Below are positions 53,714 to 62,492 of a DNA stretch of 64,000 nucleotides, one piece after another (position 1 is the first letter of the stretch; each line of letters starts with the position of its first letter). The notes below the pieces were generated by a model. It did no database searches. It was given only the letters and a program-made list of their open reading frames with translations, and was not told the origin of the DNA. Source of the stretch: AP-15 sp963789025 (GTDB taxonomy: Bacteria > Pseudomonadota > Alphaproteobacteria > ATCC43930 > CGMCC-115725); contig CAWBIT010000007.1 of the NCBI GenBank assembly GCA_963789025.1, forward strand, positions 1 through 64,000, in the 5' to 3' direction. The translations under genes and the position numbers were made by a program.

Positions 53714-54360
53714 TGGATCGCCTCGTGCTCTTGCTGCTGGTTGGGGGATGCCTGCTGTTCGGCGCGATCCTAATAATGGAGCTTGCTCCCGCTGGGGCGG
53801 AGGATCCTGTGGTCGCCCAGGCGGCGCGGTCCGACGCCGCGAGCCCAATAACTCGGCGGCAGAACCCGAGATCCGAGGAGCTGGTTGCCACCGCCCTTGC
53901 TCGACCGCTCTTCAGCAGCACTCGGCGGCCTCCTCAAGACGCTCCGAGCGGAGCCACGGCTGATTCCGATCTCACCGATGCGAGGCTGACCGGGATCGTT
54001 ACGACGCCACACCACCGCATTGCAATATTCGCAGTCACTGGCGACAAACCGCTAAAGGTCGCGGAAGGCGACGCCGTAAGCGGTTGGCGGATCGAAAGCA
54101 TTACACCCCGCGAAGTCTCGTTGAGCGGCCCGAGCGGAACCAAGACCTTGCAGCCAAAGCTCGACCCAAATTTAGCCCCGCCGCCCGGGCAACCGCCGAT
54201 CGGTCAACCCGGCGGGCGAGTGCCAATCCCGCCGGCCGCCGGCAGGCCAGGCATGCCTGTGCCCGGCGTGCCGCCAGCCGTCGCACAGCCGCGTCCCGGT
54301 GTCCCTGTCGTTCCTCCTGGCACGCTGCCGCGGGCAGCGCGGCTGCGCCAGCAACGGTAA
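53710..54360 (+). CDS. GspC/GspN-like inner-membrane protein with HR domain
   Basis: 216 residues: an N-terminal membrane helix (LVLLLLVGGCLLFGAILIME), a linker, a homology-region-like domain (ARLTGIVTTPHHRIAIFAV; EGDAVSGWRIESITPREVSL) and a ~70-residue Pro-rich tail (GQPPIGQPGGRVPIPPAAGR). The HR domain of GspC contacts the secretin's N0 domain. A PDZ domain is absent; the Pro-rich tail stands in its place. Its stop overlaps the gspD ATG (TAATG). Confidence 0.78.
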   Translation: MMDRLVLLLLVGGCLLFGAILIMELAPAGAEDPVVAQAARSDAASPITRRQNPRSEELVATALARPLFSSTRRPPQDAPSGATADSDLTDARLTGIVTTPHHRIAIFAVTGDKPLKVAEGDAVSGWRIESITPREVSLSGPSGTKTLQPKLDPNLAPPPGQPPIGQPGGRVPIPPAAGRPGMPVPGVPPAVAQPRPGVPVVPPGTLPRAARLRQQR

Positions 54361-56639
54361 TGTCCACCCCTGGCTGTTCCATTCGACCGCTGGTCCTAGC
54401 CCTCGCGGTCGTCGTGCTGGCTAATTGTCAGCTGCCGGCACAGCCTGGTTTGGAGCCATTGGAACAGCCGAGCAGCTTGCAAGCAGCGGAGCCTCGAATA
54501 AACAGTGCGATCCCCACCGATCGCAGCCGGCAGCGTCCCTTTGTCGCGTCCGGTGCCGCGGCAGCCCCCGTGGTTCCACCGCCGGGCCCGGGGGCGACCG
54601 CCACTCCGGCCGGCGATGTAACCTTGAATTTTGTCGATACCGACATTCGGGAGATCGCACGCACCATTCTCGGGACCACACTCAACCTGAACTACACGAT
54701 CGACCCTAACGTACACGGCACGGGGTCGATCGAGACCGGCACCCCAATGCAGCGCTCGGCGTTGCTGCCGACGCTCGAAACCTTGCTCAACGCGAACGGT
54801 GCGACGTTGATCGAACGGAATGGGGTCTACGCCGTGGTCCCGTTGCCGGCGGGTGCGACCCGCAACCTCGTCTCCGGCGAGAACGCGATAGGCGCCGGCA
54901 CGCAGGTCGTGCCATTGCGCTATGCCTCCGCCAAGGATCTTGCCAAGGTGCTCGAACCCTATGTTGCAGAGGGCGGGAAAATTGCCGCCGACCCAGCGGC
55001 CAATGCGATAATCGTCTCCGGTGACGCCGCGGTCCGCCAGACCCTGGTCGGTCTCATCCGGGCTTTCGACATCGACATCCTGGCCGGTCAGTCCTATGCC
55101 CTCTTTCCGGTGGGCGATAGCGATCCGGCAAAGCGCGCCAGCGAGTTCGAGCGGGTATTGCAGGCTCAGGCCGAAGGTGCGCTCGGCGGCATTGTCCGCG
55201 TCGTTCCGATGGAACGGGTCAATGCCGTTCTCGTAGTGTCGTCGCAGCCCCGCTACATCGATGCGGCAAGACGCTTTTTCAGGCTCTCAAACGAGATCGA
55301 GGACGCCACAGCGCGGGCCTGGCATGTCTATTACGTTCAGAACGGCCAGAGCGCCGATCTCGAGAACCTCCTCCAGCGAGCCTTCACGCCGCGCAATGTT
55401 TCGCCGACTCCCGGGCCGCCGGGAAGCACGGCACCCGGCGCCGAGCAGCTGACGATCGGCGGGGGACGCGCGCCCGGAGGCGGCACGACCGGTTTCGGTG
55501 GCCAAGGTTCGACGGCTGGCCTTGGGGGGGCCGGTGGAGGGGCCGGCGTCACCACGGGCCTGCCGGGGCAGGCCGGAGGTGCCGGGGCTGCAGGCGGCCT
55601 GGGTGCCGGGATTCCCCAGCCGGGGGCGGCGGCCGAGGCAGCGCCTCCCGCTACCGAGCCGTTGTCAGCCGAGACCGGGCAAGCCGGTGCGGCGCCCGAG
55701 AACCGCATGCGCATCATCGCCAACCGGCGCAACAATGCGCTGTTGGTCTACGCGACGCCGAGCGAATACGCGGTGATCGAAGGGATGTTGCGCAAAATCG
55801 ACATAATCCCGCTCCAGGTGCTGATCGAGGCGACGATCGCCGAGGTCGACCTCAATGATTCGCTGCAATACGGTACCCAATTCTTCTTCAAGGCCGACCA
55901 TGTCGCCAACACCCTGGGCCCGCTCTCGGGCCTTCCTCCTCTCGGCAGCCTGAGCTTTCCCTCGACTGTCCCCTTTTTCACACTGAGCAAATCTCCGAAT
56001 TTTGCGCTCTCCGCGCTCGCCGCAGTGACCAAGGTCAAAGTGCTGTCGGCGCCGCAGGTCATGGTCCTCGACAACGAGCCGGCACGTCTTCAGGTCGGCC
56101 AACAGGTGCCGGTGCTGACCGGGACCGCGACGAGCACGCTCGCCGCCGGCGCGCCGGTCGTCAACAGCGTCGACTACCATTCGACGGGCGTCATCATGCA
56201 GGTGACCCCCCGCGTCAATTCCGGCGGGCTCGTTTCCCTCGACATCGCCCAGGAAGTCAGCGATGTCGCAGCCGCGGCGACGAACACGGTCGCCGGCTCG
56301 CCGACCTTCAACGATCAGATATTCCGCACGCGAGTGGCTGTGCAGGATGGCCAGACAGTCGGGATGGCCGGTCTGATCCGCGACAATGCCTCGAAGGATA
56401 ACAGCGGCATACCTTTCCTCAAGGACATCCCGATCCTCGGCACGTTGGTTTCGACTCAAAGCAACTCGCGAGCCCGCACTGAGCTGCTCGTGCTGATCAC
56501 GCCTCATGTTGTGCACGATCAGCGCGATGCCCGCGCGCTGACCGAGGATTTGCGCAATCAGCTGATCAACGCCGGTCTCGTCCCGCAGCAGCTGCAGCGC
56601 CAGGGTTCGCCCGGGCTGGCGAACCCAAACAAGCTTTAG
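54360..56639 (+). CDS. gspD: type II secretion outer-membrane secretin GspD
   Basis: 759 residues. The lipobox LALAVVVLANC gives a lipidated secretin. N0 (VTLNFVDTDIREIARTILGT) and N1-N3 domains precede the secretin core (VKVLSAPQVMVLDNEPARLQ; VGMAGLIRDNASKDNSGIPF; LLVLITPHVV). Within the last N-domain a ~95-residue Gly/Ala/Pro-rich insert (residues ~370-465, GGRAPGGGTTGFGGQG...) is far longer than usual. The start is ATG 54360; an earlier frame from 54084 overlaps the previous gene and has no likeness. Confidence 0.93.
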   Translation: MSTPGCSIRPLVLALAVVVLANCQLPAQPGLEPLEQPSSLQAAEPRINSAIPTDRSRQRPFVASGAAAAPVVPPPGPGATATPAGDVTLNFVDTDIREIARTILGTTLNLNYTIDPNVHGTGSIETGTPMQRSALLPTLETLLNANGATLIERNGVYAVVPLPAGATRNLVSGENAIGAGTQVVPLRYASAKDLAKVLEPYVAEGGKIAADPAANAIIVSGDAAVRQTLVGLIRAFDIDILAGQSYALFPVGDSDPAKRASEFERVLQAQAEGALGGIVRVVPMERVNAVLVVSSQPRYIDAARRFFRLSNEIEDATARAWHVYYVQNGQSADLENLLQRAFTPRNVSPTPGPPGSTAPGAEQLTIGGGRAPGGGTTGFGGQGSTAGLGGAGGGAGVTTGLPGQAGGAGAAGGLGAGIPQPGAAAEAAPPATEPLSAETGQAGAAPENRMRIIANRRNNALLVYATPSEYAVIEGMLRKIDIIPLQVLIEATIAEVDLNDSLQYGTQFFFKADHVANTLGPLSGLPPLGSLSFPSTVPFFTLSKSPNFALSALAAVTKVKVLSAPQVMVLDNEPARLQVGQQVPVLTGTATSTLAAGAPVVNSVDYHSTGVIMQVTPRVNSGGLVSLDIAQEVSDVAAAATNTVAGSPTFNDQIFRTRVAVQDGQTVGMAGLIRDNASKDNSGIPFLKDIPILGTLVSTQSNSRARTELLVLITPHVVHDQRDARALTEDLRNQLINAGLVPQQLQRQGSPGLANPNKL

Positions 56640-56642
56640 GCG

Positions 56643-57545
56643 GTGCCGCGCCGGTTTCCGGCAGGATTGGCGGAATGCCGTCGGAACGGCGGGTTCGCGC
56701 TGATCATTGTGCTGTGGACGTTGGTGCTGATCGGCTTTATCGTCGCGCATCTGACGGCGAGCGGGCGGACGGAGATCCGCATAGCCGGCAATCTCGTGGC
56801 GAACTCGGCCTCGCAAGCCGCCGCCGACGGCGCCATCTTCGAGGCTATCTTCAACCTTTCGGATCCGCAGCCGGAACAACGCTGGCCGGCCGACGGCACA
56901 CCGCGTCAAATCATCGTCGGCAGCAGCCGGGTCATCTTGCGGATCGAGGACGAGGCATCCTGGATCAACCCGAGTACGGCTTCGCCCGTTCTCCTCGAAG
57001 CCTTGTTGCGGGTGACCGGCAGCGATCCCGACGCCGCTCGTCGCATCGCCACCGCGATAAGCGAATGGGTGGGTTCCGCAACCGTCGCGCGGCCACAAGA
57101 GGCGCTCGTTGCGGATTATCACGCGGCCGGGCTCGATTATGGTCCGCCGAGCGGGCCGTTCGAGACGGTCGGCGAACTCGGCCGGGTGCTCGGCATGACC
57201 CCCGCCGTGCTGACGGCGATCCGCCCGCATTTGACATTGTTCGGGCCGCCCGAGCCGAACCCGGCCACCACGGATCCGGTCGTGGCTGCAGCGCTCGCCC
57301 TAACATCGACGATTGGGTCGGCGCCGACTGGCCAGCCGACGGTTCAACCGAGCCAGACGCCGCCGGATAATCTGATGGTGCGGATCACCGCGCTCGCTTC
57401 CGGACCAGGCAACGCTCGTGTAACCCGGACTGCGGTGGTTCGCACCGCAGTGACGCTGCCGCAGGGATACGCAGTGCTCGCCTGGGGCAACAGCCTCAAT
57501 TCGGACGCGCCCCTCGGCTCGCCTCAGCCGTCATTCACTCGTTGA
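56643..57545 (+). CDS. gspK: minor pseudopilin GspK
   Basis: 300 residues from GTG 56643. Leader to RNGG then FALIIVLWTLVLIGFIVAHL; the Glu at +5 is replaced, as is normal for GspK tips. The body has EDEASWINPSTASPVLLEAL and GPFETVGELGRVLGMTP, typical of GspK. It follows gspD, not gspJ, and its end overlaps the convergent gspG by 11 bases. Confidence 0.88.
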   Translation: MPRRFPAGLAECRRNGGFALIIVLWTLVLIGFIVAHLTASGRTEIRIAGNLVANSASQAAADGAIFEAIFNLSDPQPEQRWPADGTPRQIIVGSSRVILRIEDEASWINPSTASPVLLEALLRVTGSDPDAARRIATAISEWVGSATVARPQEALVADYHAAGLDYGPPSGPFETVGELGRVLGMTPAVLTAIRPHLTLFGPPEPNPATTDPVVAAALALTSTIGSAPTGQPTVQPSQTPPDNLMVRITALASGPGNARVTRTAVVRTAVTLPQGYAVLAWGNSLNSDAPLGSPQPSFTR

Positions 57546-58005
57546 AGATGGCCGCGTCGTTGCCGGTGCCGCCCGGCTGACCGGTCGGGCCGAGCGAGAG
57601 GAGATCGTATTCGTGCCCGGGCCGCTGACTCGGGCTGCGGTAGATAAACGGCCGGCCCCACGGGTCTTCCGGCACCTTCTCGCCCTTCAGGTAGGGCCCG
57701 TTCCAGCGAGTGATCCCCGATGGCCGGGTAATCAGCGCCTGCAGACCCTGCTCTGTCGAAGGGTAGGTGCCGATATCCAGCTTGTAGATGTCGAGCACGC
57801 CGGCAAGGCGCTCGATCGATTGGTGCGCGATCTTTTCCTTGGCGGAGCCCAGCTGTCGCAGCGCGGCGGGGGCGACGAGGCCGATCAGCAGCCCCAAGAT
57901 GGCGAGCACGACCAGAAGCTCGAGCAGCGTAAAACCTTGCTGCCGTCTCCGAGGGTCGCCGGCGGGCCGGGCAGGGCCGAAAAGAATGATTTTCGAAGCG
58001 CGCAC
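57535..58005 (-). CDS. gspG: major pseudopilin GspG
   Basis: 156 residues on the opposite strand. Cleavage motif RRRQQG-FTLLELLVVLAILGLLIGLV with Glu at +5; the globular part has the GspG signatures YKLDIGTYPSTEQGL, YLKGEKVPEDPWGRPFIY and YDLLSLGPTGQPGGTGND. The start is GTG 58005. Its separate promoter would allow the major pilin to be made at a higher level than the rest. Confidence 0.93.
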   Translation of the reverse strand: MRASKIILFGPARPAGDPRRRQQGFTLLELLVVLAILGLLIGLVAPAALRQLGSAKEKIAHQSIERLAGVLDIYKLDIGTYPSTEQGLQALITRPSGITRWNGPYLKGEKVPEDPWGRPFIYRSPSQRPGHEYDLLSLGPTGQPGGTGNDAAIFNE

Positions 58006-58159
58006 TATGTCGGAACCAGGGTTTTTCCTGGGACCTTCGTCTAAAGCTGGATTTGGACATATTCGTGATGTTGAGCCGCAGCGCGGACGGTGCGGCAGTT
58101 CGACGCGTCGAATTAGCCGAGCGCGCTAGCTAGGTCGCCGATGCAGGCTTGCCGCGCAA

Positions 58160-59566
58160 TCATGCCTCCCGGTCTGGCGCCGCCATGGTTTGAGAGGCAA
58201 TCCGGGTCGGGTGCAGCCGCATGTTCGGATCTGACTTGTCAGACCTTGCGCCTGGGGCAGATTTTGCTGCCGCAGCAAGCGGGGTCGTGTCGCCGGTGAT
58301 CAGCCGCGCGCCGCGGCCGTAGGTTAGCCAGGCCCATATCCAGTTGAGGAAAACCGCCATGCGGCTGCGGAAGCCGATCAGGAAAAAAATGTGGACGATG
58401 CCCCAGAGGATCCAGGCGACTGGGCCGGTCAGCTTGATCCAACCGAGATCGGCGATCGCCGAGTGGCGGCCGATCGTGGCGAGCGCGCCCTGGTCGCGAT
58501 AGTGGAAGGGCGGGGGCGGCGGCGCGCGGCGCACAAGACGGGCGACCACCTCTCCGACATATTGGCCCTGTTGTTTGGCGACCGGTGCGAGACCGGGGAG
58601 CGGCTCGCCCGTTGGCCCGGTGACGAAGGCGGCATCGCCGACGACGAAGATCTCCGGGTGACCCGGCACTGAGAGGTCGGGAGCGACCTTGACCCGGCCG
58701 CCTTTGCCGGCGGGCACGCCAAGCCATCGCGCCACCGGCGAGGCTTCGATACCGGCACACCAGATGACGTTTGCCGCTGCGATGCGCTTGCCTCTCGCCA
58801 CGACGCCATCTCTGTCGATCGCTTCAATTGGCGTGTCGAGCAGCACCTCGACCCCCATCCGCTCGAGCGAATGCTGGGCGAAAGCGGCGAGCCTCTCAGG
58901 GAAGCCCGACAGCACGCGCGGACCAGCCTCGACCAGAAGGATGTGCGCCGTGTGCGGGTTGATGTGGCGAAAGTCGCGAGACAATGTCGCGTGGGCGAGT
59001 TCGACGAGCGCTCCGGCCATCTCGACGCCGGTCGGGCCGGCGCCCACCAGGACAAAGGTCAACAAGCGTTGGCGTATCTCCGGGTCCGTCACCGTTTCCG
59101 CCTCTTCGAAGGCGAACAGCACGCGGCGCCGGATCAAGGTGGCGTCGTCGATCGATTTGAGGCCCGGGGCCAGTCGCGGCCAATCATCGTGGCCGAAATA
59201 GGCGTATTGCGACCCGGTCGCCAGGATCAGATAATCGTAGCTCTGGTCCGCCCCAAAGCGTGTCTCGACCCGCCGCGCCGCCACATCGACGCCGATGACC
59301 TCGTCGAGCAACACCGTAGCGTTCTGCTGATCGCGCAGAACCGCCCGGATCGGCTGCGCAATATCGGCCGGAGACAATGCCGCTGTCGCTACCTGGTAAA
59401 GGAGCGGCTGGAATAGATGGTAATTGCGGCGGTCAATCACCGTCACATCGACGGGTGACCGCGCCAGCTTGTGCGCCGCTTCGAGCCCACCAAAGCCGGC
59501 GCCGACGACTACGACACGCGGCCGGTCCCCGTGACCCACCGGAATGCGTGCAGACCCATCCATCAT
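58160..59566 (-). CDS. ndh: type II NADH dehydrogenase-like FAD oxidoreductase
   Basis: 468 residues. FAD site VVVVGAGFGGLEAAHKLA, NRRNYHLFQPLLYQVAT-like block, NAD site FVLVGAGPTGVEMAGALVEL, and IFVVGDAAFV near the C-terminus, followed by two membrane-associating stretches (WILWGIVHIFFLIGFRSRM). This matches NDH-2 enzymes passing electrons from NADH to quinone without proton pumping. The start is ATG 59566; the frame is open to 59827. A ~50-residue unconserved tail follows. Confidence 0.88.
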   Translation of the reverse strand: MMDGSARIPVGHGDRPRVVVVGAGFGGLEAAHKLARSPVDVTVIDRRNYHLFQPLLYQVATAALSPADIAQPIRAVLRDQQNATVLLDEVIGVDVAARRVETRFGADQSYDYLILATGSQYAYFGHDDWPRLAPGLKSIDDATLIRRRVLFAFEEAETVTDPEIRQRLLTFVLVGAGPTGVEMAGALVELAHATLSRDFRHINPHTAHILLVEAGPRVLSGFPERLAAFAQHSLERMGVEVLLDTPIEAIDRDGVVARGKRIAAANVIWCAGIEASPVARWLGVPAGKGGRVKVAPDLSVPGHPEIFVVGDAAFVTGPTGEPLPGLAPVAKQQGQYVGEVVARLVRRAPPPPPFHYRDQGALATIGRHSAIADLGWIKLTGPVAWILWGIVHIFFLIGFRSRMAVFLNWIWAWLTYGRGARLITGDTTPLAAAAKSAPGARSDKSDPNMRLHPTRIASQTMAAPDREA

Positions 59567-59723
59567 CGCAATCTCTCGGCCGAGGCTATTCCTGGAGGCT
59601 AACGAACGGCGACGGCAAATGTCCGATACCTCGCCGCGGAACCGGCCGGCCCCTGTGTAATGACTGTTCTTCGCCTGGTCCCCGCGGCATGATCTAAAGT
59701 TCACTCGTTGAGGGAAGAGAGCC

Positions 59724-60557
59724 TTGCCTCTCACACAGCTTGCGCCGGTGCTGACCGCCGACAGCATCACCCGTGTTGCAGCGGCGGCGGCAGGAGCGGT
59801 TGTCGTCAACGGCTCCCACGGCGGCATTTATGCCGCCTATGTAGCGGCAAAGCTGCGTGTTGCGGCAGCGGTCTTCAACGATGCCGGGGTGGGACGGGAC
59901 CGGGCCGGCATTGCCGGGCTCGATTACCTGGCCGGGCTCGGCATACCAGCTGCCGCCATCGGGCATGATACCGCGCGCATCGGAGACGGGTCCGACATGA
60001 TGGCGCGCGGCATCATCACTCACGCGAACCCGCCCGCGATCGCGCTCGGCTGCCGCCCCGGCATGGCCTGCCGAGACGCCGCGGCTGCGTTGCAGCAAGC
60101 CGGCCCGAGCCTGCGCGAGCCTCCCCCGGCTCTGGAAGTCGCCTTCCTGCTGATCCCCGACCGGCCCTCGGTATGGGCGCTCAACTCGGCCTCGCTGGTC
60201 GGCCCCGAGCGGGTCGGGGAAATTGTCGTGACCGGCTCGCATGGCGGGCTGCTCGGTGGCAGGCCCGACACCGCGCTCAAAGCCGATGCGCTCGCTGCGC
60301 TGTTCAACGACGCCGGGATCGGAATGGACGAGGCGGGCGTCACGAGGCTGCCGGCGCTCGACAGTCGCGGCATAGCCGCCGGCACGGTCGCCGCGTCGAG
60401 TGCCCGAATCGGCGACGCCCGTTCGACCTACGAAGACGGTATTCTGACGCGTGTCAACCAGCGCGCCGCCGCGCTGAGCATCGCACCGGGCATGAGCGCG
60501 CGGGAATTTGTCGACACCGTCCGTCGTGCCGCGGCGGGAACAGGGAGGACGACATGA
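59724..60557 (+). CDS. unknown protein with two tandem GSHGG domains
   Basis: 277 residues from TTG 59724 with GAGGGAAGAG upstream. Residues ~24-124 and ~165-265 are two copies of one domain: V(N/T)GSHGG, then FNDAG(V/I)G.D.AG, then ARIGD, a GI(I/L)T..N and PGM..R. The copies are joined by a linker with LEVAFLLIPDRPSVWALNS. No family recognised. Its stop overlaps the ThDP enzyme start as ATGA, so the two are translated together, perhaps as subunits of one activity. Confidence 0.75.
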   Translation: MPLTQLAPVLTADSITRVAAAAAGAVVVNGSHGGIYAAYVAAKLRVAAAVFNDAGVGRDRAGIAGLDYLAGLGIPAAAIGHDTARIGDGSDMMARGIITHANPPAIALGCRPGMACRDAAAALQQAGPSLREPPPALEVAFLLIPDRPSVWALNSASLVGPERVGEIVVTGSHGGLLGGRPDTALKADALAALFNDAGIGMDEAGVTRLPALDSRGIAAGTVAASSARIGDARSTYEDGILTRVNQRAAALSIAPGMSAREFVDTVRRAAAGTGRTT

Positions 60558-62305
60558 CAGAGCAAATGGTCAGCAACCGACCGTCAGGCCGCATGAACGG
60601 CGGCCGCGCGCTCGCCGAGATGCTGCGGCTCGCCGAGGTCGGGCCGATGTTCGGGATGGGCGGGTTTCAGCTGCTGCCGTTTTACGACGCGCTGGCGCAG
60701 CTCGGAATGCGGCATTTTCTAATTAACGACGAGCGTTGCGGCGCGTTTGCTGCTGATGCCTATGCGCGCGTCACCAACCGTCCCGGCGTTTGCGACGGGA
60801 CGCTGGGGCCCGGCGCCACGAACCTCGTGACCGGCCTGATCGAGAGCCTCAACGCCGGCGTGCCGATCATTGCGCTGGCCGGCGACACCAACCGCGCGCA
60901 TTCCTGGAAGAACATGACGCAGGAATGCCGGCAGGCCGAGATCTTGCGGCCCGCGGTCAAGGAGCTGATCCGGGTCGAGATGACGAGCCGCGTCCCCGAG
61001 CTGCTGCGCCGCGCCTTTGCGGTCGCGACCTCCGGCCGGCCGGGCCCGGTTCTGCTCGACGTTCCCGAGGATGTATGCCACGGCGAGCATGACTTTGCGC
61101 CCGAAGATTTTGCGATTGATCCGTCGACGCTGAGCGTGCCGGCGCGGCGCATCCGGCCGGATCGGGCGGACACTTCCCGCGCCGCTGCGCTGATCGCGCG
61201 TGCCAAGCGGCCGCTGCTCCTGGTCGGCGGCGGCATCCACCTCTCGGCGGGATACGACGCACTGCGCGGCTTTGCGGAAGCGCAGTCGATCCCGGTCGCG
61301 CACACGATGAGCGGCAAGGGCGGCATCGCCTGCACCCATCCGCTTTCGGTCGGGCTCTTCGGCCGCTATTCGCGCATCGCCAACGAATTGATCGAGGCGT
61401 CGGACTGTCTCGTCGTCGTCGGCTGCAAGCTCGGCGAGATTGCGACCAAGCGCTATGCGTTGCCGCCGCAGACGATCCCGCTGATCCACCTCGACATCGT
61501 CGCCGAGGAGATCGGCCGGTGCCGGACGGCAGACGTGGGGCTGTGGGGCGATGCCAGGGCCGGGCTGGAGGATCTCGCCGAGGCGCTTGCCGGTGATGCG
61601 AAGCGAGGCCGGGCGGCGCGAGCAGATTATGTCGCCGAGATTCCCTCCCGGATGGCGTCATGGCGCGACGAGGCGGCGGCGCGCCTCCACTCGGAGGAGC
61701 GGCCGATCCACATGGCCCGGCTATGCACCGAGCTCAACAAAGCATTGCCGGCGGACAGCATCCTCGTCGCCGATGGCGGGTTTGCCGGTCACTGGACCGG
61801 GCTGCTCTACGACACGAAATCGCCCGGGCGGCATTTCATCCCGGACCGCGGTCTGGCGTCGATCGGCTACGGGCTGCCCGGTGGGATCGGGGCGGCTCTG
61901 GCCGCTCCCTCGACCCCCGTCGTCGCGATCACCGGGGATGGCGGGTTCAACATGATGCTCGGCGAACTGGAGACCGCCCGGCGCGCCGGCATCGGGCTGA
62001 CGATCATCGTCGTCAATAATGCTGCCTCGGGTTACGTCAAGGCATTGCAGCACGCCATGTTCCGCGGGCGCTATCAATCTTCCGACCTCGTCGAGATGGA
62101 TTATGCCGCGATTGGGCGCGCGATGGGCTGCAACGGCATCCGCGTCGAGGATCCGGATCGGCTCGGCGAGGCGCTGCGGACGGGCCTCGCCGAGCACGCT
62201 CGACCGAACGTGCTCGATGTCGTCGTGACCCGCGACCCCGCCCGTATGCTGCCCGCCGTCGACAACCGCACCGTCGAGATCAAGCAAGGCGACCGGGTGG
62301 CGTAA
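60554..62305 (+). CDS. thiamine-diphosphate enzyme (acetolactate synthase-like)
   Basis: 583 residues with the three domains of the family. The N-terminal PYR domain has the activating Glu in INDERCGAFAADAYARVTNR and the DGTLGPGATNLVTGL block. A central domain has RPLLLVGGGIHLSAG. The PP domain has GLPGGIGAALAAP and the ThDP/Mg motif GDGGFNMMLGELE...VNN. Substrate unknown; it is neither IlvB-like in context (no IlvN neighbour) nor clearly a decarboxylase. Coupled to the GSHGG protein. Confidence 0.88.
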   Translation: MTEQMVSNRPSGRMNGGRALAEMLRLAEVGPMFGMGGFQLLPFYDALAQLGMRHFLINDERCGAFAADAYARVTNRPGVCDGTLGPGATNLVTGLIESLNAGVPIIALAGDTNRAHSWKNMTQECRQAEILRPAVKELIRVEMTSRVPELLRRAFAVATSGRPGPVLLDVPEDVCHGEHDFAPEDFAIDPSTLSVPARRIRPDRADTSRAAALIARAKRPLLLVGGGIHLSAGYDALRGFAEAQSIPVAHTMSGKGGIACTHPLSVGLFGRYSRIANELIEASDCLVVVGCKLGEIATKRYALPPQTIPLIHLDIVAEEIGRCRTADVGLWGDARAGLEDLAEALAGDAKRGRAARADYVAEIPSRMASWRDEAAARLHSEERPIHMARLCTELNKALPADSILVADGGFAGHWTGLLYDTKSPGRHFIPDRGLASIGYGLPGGIGAALAAPSTPVVAITGDGGFNMMLGELETARRAGIGLTIIVVNNAASGYVKALQHAMFRGRYQSSDLVEMDYAAIGRAMGCNGIRVEDPDRLGEALRTGLAEHARPNVLDVVVTRDPARMLPAVDNRTVEIKQGDRVA

Positions 62306-62376
62306 TCCCGCAAGGTTGCTCGACAGCTCATCGGAATTAGCGCAGCTTCAAATCAGGTTGCCCACCAATTCCAACC

Positions 62377-62467
62377 GTCATTGCGAGCGCCAGCGAAGCA
62401 ATCTCGGGCCGCTGAGCGCTCGATCGGTCGAGATTGCTTCGTCGCGCAAGGCGCGCCTCGCAATGAC
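62377..62467. repeat. palindromic interspersed repeat (GTCATTGCGAG type)
   Basis: GTCATTGCGAG (62377-62387) and CTCGCAATGAC (62457-62467), with an inner pair GAAGCAATCTCG / CGAGATTGCTTC, form a long hairpin. This repeat type is common between genes in alphaproteobacteria. It lies between the convergent ThDP and aminotransferase genes and could also act as a terminator. Confidence 0.8.
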
Positions 62468-62492
62468 AGCGCCAATCTGACCGGAATCTGCT

